Positions 7,511 through 14,737 of a stretch of 21,619 bases of DNA are shown piece after piece. The translations under genes were made by a program, and so were the position numbers. This stretch comes from Promicromonosporaceae bacterium. Lineage in GTDB: Bacteria > Actinomycetota > Actinomycetes > Actinomycetales > Cellulomonadaceae. The DNA is taken from the NCBI GenBank assembly GCA_009780755.1, contig WQZL01000019.1, forward strand, positions 1-21,619, in the 5' to 3' direction. How positions within the stretch are numbered: the first letter of the stretch is position 1; each line of letters begins with the position of its first letter. The notes under the pieces are model-generated. The model saw nothing but the letters and a program-made list of their open reading frames with translations. It searched no databases and was not told the origin of the DNA.

Positions 7511-7765
7511 GTGGGACGTGTCATCGTTGAGGTAATGCCTAAGCCCGAGATTTTGGACCCCCAGGGCAAGGCCGTGGTCGGGGCGCTGCCGCGTCTCGGC
7601 TTCACGCAGTTCATGTCCGTTCGGCAGGGTAAGCGCTTTGAGCTGGAGGTGGCTGGCCCGGTGACACCGGAAATCCTGGCTGCCGCCCGCGAGGCCGCCG
7701 AAAAGATGCTCGCAAACACCGTGATCGAAGATGTTGTCGCCGTGTTCGAGGACAGGGCCGCCTGA
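7511..7765 (+). CDS. purS: FGAM synthase subunit PurS
   Basis: The GTG at 7511 follows AAGGAGA by five bases. The 84-residue product has the PurS form: VIVEVMPKPEILDPQGKAV at the start, the GALPRLGF turn, VRQGKRFELEV and AAEKMLANTVIEDV. PurS is the small subunit that, with PurQ and PurL, converts FGAR to FGAM; it helps pass ammonia from PurQ to PurL. Its stop overlaps the purQ start by one base (TGATG), so the two are coupled. purL is not within the window. Confidence 0.95.
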   Translation: MGRVIVEVMPKPEILDPQGKAVVGALPRLGFTQFMSVRQGKRFELEVAGPVTPEILAAAREAAEKMLANTVIEDVVAVFEDRAA

Positions 7766-8508
7766 TGGGTGGCGTGGTTTCGGCAGGCTCAACCACCGGT
7801 GCGCGCATCGGCGTCATCACCTTCCCCGGCACGCTAGATGATCGCGACGCGCAGCGAGCCATTCGCCTGGCGGGCGGCACCCCGGTGGCGCTGTGGCACA
7901 ACGACGCCAACCTGCATGGCGTTGATGCCGTCATCATCCCCGGCGGCTTCTCTTATGGCGATTACCTGCGGGCCGGGGCGATCAGTCGCTTCGCCGCCGC
8001 GATGGACTCCGTAGCCGACGCCGCGCGCGGCGGAATGCCGGTACTCGGCATCTGCAACGGCTTTCAGATTCTCACCGAGGCGCACCTGTTGCCCGGCTCG
8101 ATGATTAAGAACGACCACCTGCACTTTATCTGCCGCGAACAGCCGCTCATCGTCGAGAACGCCTTGACCGCCTGGACAAACCAGTACACGGTTGGCCAGC
8201 GCATCGTCATCCCACTAAAGAACACGGACGGCCAGTACGTGGCCGACGAACGCACTCTCGACGCGCTAGAGGCCGAGGGTCGAGTCGTGTTCCGTTACGC
8301 AGATGACGGCGTGATGGCGAACCCGAACGGTTCGCGGCGAGCAATTGCGGGCGTCACCAACGAGCGCGGCAATGTGGTGGGCCTAATGCCCCACCCAGAA
8401 CATGCGGTAGAGCCGGGCTTCGGCCCAGACTCGGCAACGGGCGCCCGCCAAGGCACCGACGGCCTCCCCTTCTTCACCTCGGTACTAACCTCACTAATCG
8501 CCGCCTAA
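7765..8508 (+). CDS. purQ: FGAM synthase glutaminase subunit PurQ with a repeat-encoded N-terminus
   Basis: PurQ releases ammonia from glutamine for FGAM formation. The glutaminase triad is visible: Cys97 in LGICNGFQ, and His210 and Glu212 in PHPEHAVE. Other family segments are VITFPGTLDDRDA, IIPGGFSYGDYLRAGAISRF and PGSMIKNDHLHFICR. The usual N-terminus begins just before RIGVITFPG; here 12 residues precede it, encoded mostly by an R1 element (7774-7797). The only possible starts near the core, ATG 7765 and GTG 7774, both lie at or before the element, so at least 24 bases of repeat must be translated. The ATG overlaps the purS stop by one base. Confidence 0.96.
   Translation: MGGVVSAGSTTGARIGVITFPGTLDDRDAQRAIRLAGGTPVALWHNDANLHGVDAVIIPGGFSYGDYLRAGAISRFAAAMDSVADAARGGMPVLGICNGFQILTEAHLLPGSMIKNDHLHFICREQPLIVENALTAWTNQYTVGQRIVIPLKNTDGQYVADERTLDALEAEGRVVFRYADDGVMANPNGSRRAIAGVTNERGNVVGLMPHPEHAVEPGFGPDSATGARQGTDGLPFFTSVLTSLIAA
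7774..7797. repeat. R1 single unit at the start of purQ
   Basis: The 24 bases open with GTGGTTTCGGCAGG and end with CTCAACCACC; they match 17717-17740 with one internal difference and one at the last base. In purQ they encode VVSAGSTT, directly before the conserved core. Confidence 0.8.
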
Positions 8509-8516
8509 TCTTCGTT

Positions 8517-8672
8517 ATTCTGCTGTGCGGTTTCGGGGTTCCGGCGAGTCCCCGCAGCGAAGCGAGGAGACTCGTGGGGTGAAGCAAGCAAGTCGCAGAA
8601 TCTAGGGTTAGCGGAAACCCTCAACCCTGGGTCCTGCGACTACGCTCCTTCGTCGCTTCGCGCAGGATGACG
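8517..8672. repeat. R2 palindromic elements, facing pair, between purQ and recR
   Basis: The left unit runs from ATTCTGC (8517-8523) to its inverted copy GCAGAAT (8595-8601). The right unit (8627-8672) opens CTGGGTCCTGCGAC and ends GCAGGATGACG; its reverse complement matches the R2 copy in nadE (18888-18925) in both arms. GTCGCAGAATCTAGGGTT (8593-8610) faces AACCCTGGGTCCTGCGAC (8623-8640) with about 14 of 18 matches, so the pair can fold as a doublet. With the R1 copy that follows, this accounts for most of the gene-free stretch 8509-8815. Confidence 0.75.
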
Positions 8673-8698
8673 AGGGGAAAAGCTCCCCCAGCGCATCA

Positions 8699-8739
8699 GG
8701 TGGTTTCGACATGCTCGCTTCGCTCGCTACTCAACCACC
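8699..8739. repeat. R1 palindromic element upstream of recR
   Basis: It opens GGTGGTTTCGACATG and closes GCTACTCAACCACC, with a CTCGCTTCGCTCG core that is itself self-complementary. It matches the reverse complement of the right half of the purD element with one difference in 37 bases. Confidence 0.9.
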
Positions 8740-8802
8740 GCCGAAGGGAGACGTCTGTGTTGAGAACGGAGTGGGTTCCGGTGGGTTGTTGACGGCGGGC
8801 CG

Positions 8803-8808
8803 TAGGCT
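8803..8808 (+). promoter_or_regulatory. Candidate -10 box TAGGCT for leaderless recR
   Basis: TAGGCT fits TANNNT and ends seven bases before the GTG start codon, with no ribosome-binding site between. Confidence 0.55.
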
Positions 8809-8815
8809 GGGGCGC

Positions 8816-9415
8816 GTGTATGACGGCGCAGTGCAGGATCTGATCGACGAGCTTGGTCGCCTCCCCGGCGTCGGGCCAAAAAGTGCGCAGCGAATCGCGT
8901 TCCACCTGCTGGCAGCCGATGCCGATGACGTGCGGCGACTGGCCGATGCGCTCACGGAGGTTAAGGCACGGGTGCGGTTCTGTGAGCTGTGCGGAAACGT
9001 CGCCGAGTCCGAGCGTTGCCGGGTCTGCGCCGATCCGCGGCGCGGCGACGAGGTGATCTGCGTGGTCGAAGAACCCAAGGATGTCGTGGCCATCGAGCGC
9101 ACGCGGGAGTTCCGTGGCCGCTATCACGTACTCGGCGGGGCCATTAACCCCATCGATAACGTTGGCCCGGACGACCTGCGGATAAAGGAGCTGCTGGCTC
9201 GCCTGGCCGATGGGCGGGTAACCGAGGTGATCTTGGCCACCGACCCGAACGTCGAGGGGGAAGCCACCGCCACCTACCTGGCTCGACTGATCGGCCCGAT
9301 GGGGCTAACCGTCACCCGTCTGGCCTCCGGCCTGCCGGTCGGCGGGGATCTGGAGTACGCCGACGAGGTAACTCTGGGCCGCGCCTTTGAGGGCCGTAGG
9401 GTGGTCGGGCGCTAA
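8816..9415 (+). CDS. recR: Recombination mediator protein RecR
   Basis: RecR works with RecF and RecO to load RecA at single-strand gaps. The GTG at 8816 gives VYDGAVQDLIDELGRLPGVGPKSAQRIAFHLL, the standard N-terminus with a helix-hairpin-helix; the product is 199 residues, the family length. A longer frame to 8711 runs through the R1 element and is rejected. Four zinc ligands are Cys56, Cys59, Cys68 and Cys71. The Toprim region follows (VICVVEEPKDVVAIE, VLGGAINPIDNVGPDDLRI, EVILATDPNVEGEATATYL), then the ASGLPVGGDLEYADEVTLGRA ending. dnaX and the ybaB-like gene that often precede recR are absent; a repeat-filled gap lies there instead. Confidence 0.97.
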   Translation: MYDGAVQDLIDELGRLPGVGPKSAQRIAFHLLAADADDVRRLADALTEVKARVRFCELCGNVAESERCRVCADPRRGDEVICVVEEPKDVVAIERTREFRGRYHVLGGAINPIDNVGPDDLRIKELLARLADGRVTEVILATDPNVEGEATATYLARLIGPMGLTVTRLASGLPVGGDLEYADEVTLGRAFEGRRVVGR

Positions 9416-9443
9416 TGACGTTCCACTTACCGGCACGGGCCGG

Positions 9444-9449
9444 TATCCT
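9444..9449 (+). promoter_or_regulatory. Candidate -10 box TATCCT for the cold-shock gene
   Basis: TATCCT lies 50 bases before the start codon, with a weak -35 candidate TTCCAC 17 bases upstream of it. The leader that follows carries AGAGGTG before the GTG start. Confidence 0.45.
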
Positions 9450-9499
9450 TGGGCGCGTGCCCCGGTCCGGGTCGCCCAACTAACGCAAGAGGTGTCAAA

Positions 9500-9880
9500 G
9501 TGCCTACCGGCAAGGTCAAGTGGTTCGAGGAGTCGAAGGGCTTCGGCTTCATCACCGGCGACGACGGTGGTGAGGTATTCCTGCACGCCACCGCGCTGCC
9601 CGCGGGTGTCACATCGCTAACACCCGGCACCAAGGTGGATTACGGTGTAGCCGACGGCAAGCGTGGCCCCTCCGCTCTCGCGGTGCAGGTACTCGACGCG
9701 CCCCCGGTCATCGCTCGGGCGAAGCGCAAGGCGCCCACGGATATGGCCACCATCGTCGAGGATCTGATTAAGGTACTCGACCGCGTGGGAGACGGTCTAA
9801 AGCGTGGCCGCTACCCCGAGGGGCAGACCGCCGAGCAAGTCGCCAAGTTGTTACGCGCCGTGGCCGATGATCTCGGCTAA
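9500..9880 (+). CDS. Cold-shock domain protein, CspB-type with C-terminal extension
   Basis: The GTG at 9500 has AGAGG upstream and gives the canonical start PTGKVKWFEESKGFGFITGDDGGEVFLHATAL. It contains RNP1 (KGFGFI) and an RNP2-like VFLHATAL, which bind single-stranded RNA or DNA. The cold-shock barrel takes about residues 1-70. A helical extension to residue 126 (MATIVEDLIKVLDRVGDGLKRG...AEQVAKLLRAVADDL) is characteristic of the longer CspB-like proteins of Actinomycetota. It is likely an RNA chaperone. The 3' end overlaps the DUF3027 gene by 14 bases, so the two are probably co-expressed. Confidence 0.93.
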   Translation: MPTGKVKWFEESKGFGFITGDDGGEVFLHATALPAGVTSLTPGTKVDYGVADGKRGPSALAVQVLDAPPVIARAKRKAPTDMATIVEDLIKVLDRVGDGLKRGRYPEGQTAEQVAKLLRAVADDLG

Positions 9881-10700
9881 GCGCGCCCCGAAGGAGATCG
9901 TGCTGACCGGCGCGGTCGAGTTGGCGCGCGCCGCCGCCAGTGAGGTGGCCGATTCGCCCTCCGATGTGGGCGAACATCTTGGCGTTACCCATGAGGGTGA
10001 GCGGTTGGCCTCCCATCACTTCGCCGCCGAGATGCGCGGCTACCCCGGCTGGCACTGGGTGGTGACGTTGGCCCGCGTGCCTCGCGGTCGCACCGCAACC
10101 GTGTGCGAGGTTGAGCTGATTCCCGGCGATGGTGCGCTGCTTGCTCCGGCGTGGCTGCCTTGGTCGCAGCGCCTTCAACCCGGCGATGTCGGCCCCGGTG
10201 ATGTGCTGCCGTTCAAGCCGGACGATCCGCGCCTGGTGCCCGGCTGGAAGCCCAGCGGCGATCCGGCGCAGGATGAGGTGGCCATCGACGAGCTGGCGCT
10301 GGCCCGCGCGCGGGTGCTGTCACCGATTGGCCGCGAGGAGGCCGCCCGCCGCTGGTACGCCGGATCGCAGGGACCAACCGCTCCGGGAGCGATTGCATCC
10401 ACGGACAACTGTTTGACCTGCGGTTTCCTGATCCCGCTGCAAGGCTCCCTCGGGCAGCTGTTCGGCGTGTGCGCCAACGAATGGTCGCCCAACGATGGCC
10501 GCGTGGTCGCGCTGAATCATGGTTGCGGGGCGCATTCAGAATCCGACATTGAACCAACCTCCTCGGGCTGGCCCGCCGCCTCTGTCGTTGACGAGATCGC
10601 CGGCGAGCACGTCTCCGACATCATCATCGAACCGCTAAGCCCGCCTGCGGTCGAGCCGCCCCCGGAGCCTAAAGCTACACCTGAGTCGCCCGGCGCTTGA
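9867..10700 (+). CDS. DUF3027 family protein
   Basis: The ATG at 9867 (ISAKRAPKEIVLTGAVELARAAASEV) is preferred; a later GTG at 9900 sits only three bases after AAGGAG. The 277-residue protein has the actinobacterial DUF3027 signatures: YPGWHWVVTLARVPRGRTATVCEVELIPGDGALLAPAW, PWSQRLQPGDVGPGDVLP, DDPRLVPGW, and a late block with CLTCGF, FGVCANEWSPNDGRVV and HGCGAHSE, whose four cysteines look like metal ligands. A proline-rich tail ends it. The family's function is not known. Association with cold-shock and DUF2530 genes is, as I recall, common in Actinomycetota. Its end overlaps the opposite-strand DUF2530 gene by 26 bases. Confidence 0.92.
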   Translation: MISAKRAPKEIVLTGAVELARAAASEVADSPSDVGEHLGVTHEGERLASHHFAAEMRGYPGWHWVVTLARVPRGRTATVCEVELIPGDGALLAPAWLPWSQRLQPGDVGPGDVLPFKPDDPRLVPGWKPSGDPAQDEVAIDELALARARVLSPIGREEAARRWYAGSQGPTAPGAIASTDNCLTCGFLIPLQGSLGQLFGVCANEWSPNDGRVVALNHGCGAHSESDIEPTSSGWPAASVVDEIAGEHVSDIIIEPLSPPAVEPPPEPKATPESPGA

Positions 10701-10920
10701 CCCATAGCCAACCGATGCCACCGAGGGCGAGTCCGGCGCCGCATACCGCCACGGCGATCCAGTCAACCCGGTCGATGATGGCCAACGCGATCATCACGAC
10801 CGAGGCAAGAGTCCACAGGGCGAGGCCAATGAGTACGACGCGGCGCAGGTTCACCTCCGCCGGCGGCGGCGTAGGCCGACGGGTTTCGGGGCGAAAGAGC
10901 AGCCGCAGTAGGTTAGGCAC
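10675..10920 (-). CDS. DUF2530-like small membrane protein
   Basis: The 81-residue protein begins at a GTG and has two hydrophobic helices, VVLIGLALWTLASVVMIALAI and WIAVAVCGAGLALGGIGWLWV, followed by a basic end (KRRATQV). This arrangement and its place beside the DUF3027 gene fit DUF2530, an uncharacterised actinobacterial membrane family. Tail-to-tail overlap with the DUF3027 gene is 26 bases. A TAGGAT box ends six bases before the start codon, suggesting a leaderless transcript. Confidence 0.8.
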   Translation of the reverse strand: MPNLLRLLFRPETRRPTPPPAEVNLRRVVLIGLALWTLASVVMIALAIIDRVDWIAVAVCGAGLALGGIGWLWVKRRATQV

Positions 10921-10926
10921 CCGCCC

Positions 10927-10932
10927 ATCCTA
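10927..10932 (-). promoter_or_regulatory. Candidate -10 box TAGGAT for the DUF2530 gene
   Basis: Read on the minus strand, TAGGAT is followed by six bases and then the GTG start. The spacing fits leaderless transcription. Confidence 0.45.
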
Positions 10933-11051
10933 CGCACCACTTCTATGAGAACAGAGCGGGTTCCCCCGAACAAAAACGACCAAAATGGGCGCAGAGGGGT
11001 AGAAATCACGCAAAAACCGGCGTGGATTAGCGGTTTTCAACAAAATATCCC

Positions 11052-11057
11052 TAGTCT
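11052..11057 (+). promoter_or_regulatory. Candidate -10 box TAGTCT for the HU gene
   Basis: TAGTCT lies in the 228-base divergent gap between the DUF2530 and HU genes, just after an A/T-rich run (TTTTCAACAAAATAT) that stands out from the GC-rich surroundings. The leader to the ATG would be about 85 bases. Confidence 0.4.
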
Positions 11058-11148
11058 GTTCCCCAGCCCCCGGCCAACTAGGCCGGGACAGGCCCAAAAC
11101 ACCAATGGTGTCCGCTTCCGGTGGACGCCCCTAGATGAAGGAATACCT

Positions 11149-11433
11149 ATGCCGTTGAACAAGTCTGACCTCGTCTCGGCCATCGCTGCTGACAGCGACC
11201 TCACCAAAGCTCAGGCCGAGGCCGCGCTGAACTCGTTGCAGGCCGTGCTGGTCGACTCGCTGCGCAAGGGCGAAGCCGTGAAGGTTACTGGTCTGCTCTC
11301 GGTTGAGCGCGTTGCTCGCGCCGCCCGCACGGGCCGCAACCCGCGCACCGGCGAAGAGATCTCCATCCCCGCTGGCTTCGGCGTGAAGATTTCGGCCGGT
11401 TCGGTTCTGAAGAAGGCCGCCGCTGGCGAGTGA
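11149..11433 (+). CDS. hup: HU-family nucleoid DNA-binding protein
   Basis: The ATG at 11149 has AAGGA seven bases upstream. The 94-residue product matches bacterial HU: LNKSDLVSAIAADSDLTKAQAEAALNSL dimerisation helices, the strand VKVTGLLSVERVARAARTGRNPRTGEEI carrying the DNA-wrapping arm with the RNPRTGE tip, and the closing IPAGFGVKISAGSVLKKA. HU bends and compacts DNA. It lacks the long lysine-rich tail of mycobacterial HupB. A longer frame reaching 10945 lacks family similarity and is rejected. It stands alone, with its own leader and terminator. Confidence 0.95.
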   Translation: MPLNKSDLVSAIAADSDLTKAQAEAALNSLQAVLVDSLRKGEAVKVTGLLSVERVARAARTGRNPRTGEEISIPAGFGVKISAGSVLKKAAAGE

Positions 11434-11444
11434 TTCTCCTCGCG

Positions 11445-11490
11445 AAAAGGCCCGTGGGCCTGGCCATCTGGCCAGGCCCACGGGCCTTTT
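11445..11490. terminator. Perfect 21-bp-stem terminator after the HU gene
   Basis: A 21-base arm (11445-11465, starting AAAAGGCCCG) is exactly complementary to 11470-11490 (ending CGGGCCTTTT), with an ATCT loop. It begins 12 bases after the HU stop. Because of the A and T ends it would act on both strands, and the surface-protein gene converges on it. Confidence 0.95.
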
Positions 11491-11536
11491 CGGTACCCAG
11501 TTAGGGGAACGAAACCCCCTTCATCCCAGCAGCGCC

Positions 11537-11571
11537 GGGGTGCCGAGCTGATCTCAGCTCGGCCTTACCCC
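11537..11571 (-). terminator. Hairpin after the minus-strand surface-protein gene
   Basis: GCCGAGCTGA (11542-11551) pairs perfectly with TCAGCTCGGC (11554-11563), extended by GGGG (11537-11540) and CCCC (11568-11571) across a mismatch. It begins 10 bases past the stop codon on the minus strand. There is no U tract, as is common for actinobacterial terminators. Confidence 0.7.
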
Positions 11572-11580
11572 TTTAGCGCT

Positions 11581-14500
11581 TCACGCGAAGTGGCGTCCCT
11601 TCCGCTTGCGTTGGCCACGATGCTTGGTCATAAGGCCAACGGTAAGCAGGAAGGCAGCGATCGCCGTGAGCAGCCCCGTCGCGACACCGGTAACCGGCAG
11701 CTCGGGACCACCATCCGGCTGAACTGGAGGCGGCGTCGGGGTCACCTCCGGGGTTGGGATAAGCGTTGGAGTGGGCATCGGCGACGCGGTAGGTGTTTCC
11801 CCAGGGGTGGGTGTTGGAGTGGGCATGGGCGTGGGCGTTGGCATCGGTGACGGGGTGGGCGTCGGCAATGGTGTCGGCGTCGGAGATGCCAGCAACACCA
11901 CCTGCGCCGAGCAGGTGCCAACACAGGTTTCGGTCGCCACCGTTAGCTCAGCTCCATCCGCAATCACGTCATTGGCCCGCAAGGTGTATGTGATCTGTAC
12001 AGACCCTCCGGCCGGGATTTCTCCCTCCCAAATCAGGTCGGTACCTACCAGTTCTGCGCCGCCCGTGATCGAACCAGGAACCAGCGTGGTTAATCCGAGT
12101 ACCGCCGCCAGGTCGGTAACTGCGGTGACGGGCTTTACCTGGTCTGCGTCATTAGCGATCACCCATGTGTGCGTGGTCGATGCCCCCGGTTGCAGTTCGC
12201 GATAGGTGTACGTCTTATCACAGGAACCGACTAGTACCGTCACCTCCCAAGCGTCCTCGGCCCTCACCCTAACTTCCCGCTCGGTCAGAGTGTCGGTGGC
12301 GACGATGGTTAGTTCGTTGCGGTGCTCGGTGTAGGTGCCCATTGCCAGGGTTCCGCGGCAGGTGATTTCTGCTCCCGGAGCCAACTCCACCCCAGTCAGC
12401 GTGCCGCCAGTCCCAGTGAGGGTGACGTCGCCATCGCAGTTAAGCCAGGTAACGGCGGGACCGGCTTCGGTGTAGTCATCCCAGGTGATGTCGCCCAGCG
12501 GCACGTTGCCCTCATTTGTGATGGTGAAGATCACCTCTACCGCTGCTGGCGCCTCCCCCTCGGCTCGCACGATAATGCCCGGATCGCCAACAGGGCTGGT
12601 CTTGACCACCGATACCTCGACGGTGGGAGTAACCTCGATCTCATTAGTCACGGCGCAGGAACCGAACCAGAACTCGGTTTCCGTCTCGAATGATGTGCCA
12701 TTGAGCGCGTAGAGAAGGTCATCATCTAGCCGCAGTTGGTAGGAGACCGTGATGGTGCCATCGACTGGGATGTCACCGATCCAGCGCAGTTCGTTGCCCA
12801 CCAGGGTTGGCACGCCAGCAGAGGCGTGAATCGAGCCGTCCACAATCGAGGCAACCGCCAGCGCTTCGGTCAGGTCGGTGACCGCGTTGTACCCGATCAG
12901 CGAGGCCGGGCCGGTGTTCGTGACCGTCCAGGTGTGTGTGGTTACCTCGCCCGCGTACAGCTCGGCCTGGGTTTGCGACTTTCCGCAGGAGACTCCGCGC
13001 GCGAGCGTCATCACTGCCACCACGGAATCGTCGGTGGTGTGATACATCCACTCGTCAATGAGCCGAGCGTCACCCCAGGTGGCCGGCGGCGGGTTCCCAG
13101 GGGCGGTCATTGGCGCCTCGGGGCTAAATCCCCAGCGATGAACCCCGCCGGTGGAGTCGAAGTTCCTGGCCGTGACCGGGGAGTGTGGGTACACCGGCGG
13201 TATCACCGTGCCCTGACACTCCTCGAGGATGCCATTGTTCGAGCAAATGTAGGGCCTATCCGGTACGGTCCAGTTGATGTACCGGCTGCCCGCGTTGGGG
13301 CCGTTGAGCGCGGTCATCTGTACGCCGCCCTCGCGATACTCGACGTCGTTCATCACCACGTGGAATTCGCCGAGCGATCCAAGGTGCCCGCGTATTCCTA
13401 CCACCTGATCCCACGGCACCTCGTTGCCATCGCCGTCTAGGCCATCCCAGTAGAAGCGGTGCGTGCCCGGCAGCATGGTGACCTCAAACTCGCGGTCTAC
13501 AGCATCATCGAACTCGCCGTTGTTGTCGGTGTCGATGCGCACGGTCACGGTGCCGCCCATGCCGCCCAGCGTTACCACCACATAGCCGGCGTGCGTTGTG
13601 GCGCCGGGTGTTGGTTCGAAGGCAAACGTCAGCGTGGGAGACACGAAGTTCGGCATCACCCACCGCTCGGCGCCGTTGAAGAACTGGGCGGTTGGCGGCA
13701 TGTCGGGGTCAGGCAGCTCGAAGAAGATTCGATAAACCTCGGCGTTGGGACAAGCATCCACGATCCTGGAGTATCCGGGAGCGTTGTTGAAGACGCTTCG
13801 CCGCTGCGGCACACAACCATTGTGAACACCAAGGTTGTTGCCTCGAATGTCTGAAGCCCACCCGTTGAAACCCCACATCACGTGTTCGTACTGGAAGCCG
13901 GAGGCGGAGAGGAAGAACAGTCGCTGATCCCACCGGATTGCATCATTGGCATGCGCTGCCCGCTGCTCGATGGCCGGATGTATGTTTTGGTCGTTCTGAA
14001 CCAACACGTCAACCCAGACTCGACCCAGGTGCGGAGTGCCATCGACATCGCGCGGCACGATGTCAAATGCGCCAATGAACGGGCCTACCCCGGTGAAGCC
14101 GACATTCCGCGTGCGAATGCGCCAGACACCCTCGGTCTCGCTGCGCAACCCCGGGAAATCCCAGTAACCAGTGTCGTCCACCTCCAACCGATGTGTGTAT
14201 ATCTCCCCCGCTGGCGAGGTTGCCTCAATATAGGCATGAGGGTCTGAGCCTGGGGAGGTAGCGGTCCAGCGCAGCACTTCAAACCGGATGTCGAGCCAGC
14301 CACAGGCGTCCACATAGGCGAAGTAAACGTTGCTGTTTCGGATGGCCCCACCACCAAGATCGTTGATGGAGGGCCGTGGCAGGTTGGTCGATCCCTGGCC
14401 CCAAACCGGAGGCGGCGCCGGAACATCCGGGCAGTTCATCAACGGGCTGACATTCAGCTGTGTGGCCAGGTCGGCCGACAGGTTATCTGCGTCGAGGTCG

Positions 14501-14679
14501 AGAGAATCTGCGACTTCATGTTCTTGGTACTCATACGCTGGATCGTCGTCCGCCACCACGGAGTTGTCAGGCAGCGCAATAGCGGTGCCAGTCAACGTGA
14601 GGGTAGCGGCTGCCGCCACAAATAAGGGGATAGCCCTATGAAGCTTGTATCCAGGTCGATGGAGAGGCTTATAAGTCAT
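11581..14679 (-). CDS. LPXTG-anchored modular surface protein
   Basis: The ATG at 14679 has AGGTG nine bases upstream; a GTG four codons earlier (14691) is the alternative. The 1032-residue protein has a signal peptide (basic start, then IPLFVAAAATLTLTGTAIA), a unique N-terminal part (to about 555) with an acidic calcium-site-like DTDNNGEFDD and a FYWDGLDGDGNEVP segment, then modules: TTHTWTVTNTGP with the LRW...IPVDGTITVSYQLRLDDD pattern; a DUF7507-type repeat beginning KTSPVGDPG; and a second CDKTY...TTHTWVIANDADQ module. A 53-residue Pro-Thr spacer follows, then LPVTG (about 994-998), a membrane helix and a basic tail. Sortase would attach it to the wall. The last modules match those of the 1-2400 protein closely, so the two are paralogues. 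An adhesin-like role is inferred. Confidence 0.92.
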   Translation of the reverse strand: MTYKPLHRPGYKLHRAIPLFVAAAATLTLTGTAIALPDNSVVADDDPAYEYQEHEVADSLDLDADNLSADLATQLNVSPLMNCPDVPAPPPVWGQGSTNLPRPSINDLGGGAIRNSNVYFAYVDACGWLDIRFEVLRWTATSPGSDPHAYIEATSPAGEIYTHRLEVDDTGYWDFPGLRSETEGVWRIRTRNVGFTGVGPFIGAFDIVPRDVDGTPHLGRVWVDVLVQNDQNIHPAIEQRAAHANDAIRWDQRLFFLSASGFQYEHVMWGFNGWASDIRGNNLGVHNGCVPQRRSVFNNAPGYSRIVDACPNAEVYRIFFELPDPDMPPTAQFFNGAERWVMPNFVSPTLTFAFEPTPGATTHAGYVVVTLGGMGGTVTVRIDTDNNGEFDDAVDREFEVTMLPGTHRFYWDGLDGDGNEVPWDQVVGIRGHLGSLGEFHVVMNDVEYREGGVQMTALNGPNAGSRYINWTVPDRPYICSNNGILEECQGTVIPPVYPHSPVTARNFDSTGGVHRWGFSPEAPMTAPGNPPPATWGDARLIDEWMYHTTDDSVVAVMTLARGVSCGKSQTQAELYAGEVTTHTWTVTNTGPASLIGYNAVTDLTEALAVASIVDGSIHASAGVPTLVGNELRWIGDIPVDGTITVSYQLRLDDDLLYALNGTSFETETEFWFGSCAVTNEIEVTPTVEVSVVKTSPVGDPGIIVRAEGEAPAAVEVIFTITNEGNVPLGDITWDDYTEAGPAVTWLNCDGDVTLTGTGGTLTGVELAPGAEITCRGTLAMGTYTEHRNELTIVATDTLTEREVRVRAEDAWEVTVLVGSCDKTYTYRELQPGASTTHTWVIANDADQVKPVTAVTDLAAVLGLTTLVPGSITGGAELVGTDLIWEGEIPAGGSVQITYTLRANDVIADGAELTVATETCVGTCSAQVVLLASPTPTPLPTPTPSPMPTPTPMPTPTPTPGETPTASPMPTPTLIPTPEVTPTPPPVQPDGGPELPVTGVATGLLTAIAAFLLTVGLMTKHRGQRKRKGRHFA
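11725..11883 (-). repeat. Pro-Thr low-complexity spacer coding repeat
   Basis: These 159 bases encode 53 residues of PTPTP-type sequence, with near-repeats of PMPTPT. The DNA is a degenerate 6-base tandem repeat (GGCGTx on the plus strand) and so is open to slippage in multiples of six, which keeps the frame. As protein it is an extended wall-spanning stalk before the sorting signal. Confidence 0.85.
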
Positions 14680-14719
14680 GGTTAGGGACACCTAGTTCAA
14701 GAGAAATGATGTGATGGAA

Positions 14720-14737
14720 GACTCGGGGATCCGAGTC
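14720..14737. promoter_or_regulatory. Palindrome upstream of the surface-protein gene
   Basis: GACTCGG (14720-14726) pairs with CCGAGTC (14731-14737) around GGAT, 40 bases before the ATG on the minus strand, with looser GTGA/TCAC symmetry outside it. It could be an operator or a leader hairpin. The rest of the gap 14680-14850 shows nothing else firm. Confidence 0.35.

Noticed and set aside
8517..8739. Possible CRISPR array or small RNA gene
   Set aside because: The repeats are palindromic, unevenly spaced and of two families, without regular unique spacers; no RNA family is recognisable.
8711..8815. N-terminal extension of recR through the R1 element
   Set aside because: RecR of normal length starts at GTG 8816, directly after a fitting -10 box; the extension is the repeat read through.
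10945..11148. N-terminal extension of the HU gene
   Set aside because: HU proteins are about 90-95 residues, and the ATG at 11149 has a ribosome-binding site; the upstream part is the promoter region.
11771..12205. Plus-strand frame with a Gly-Val repeat
   Set aside because: It is the antisense reading of the Pro-Thr spacer of the surface protein.
12736..13440. Long plus-strand open frame opposite the LPXTG protein
   Set aside because: It is a shadow of the GC-rich coding strand, with low-complexity composition and no motif.
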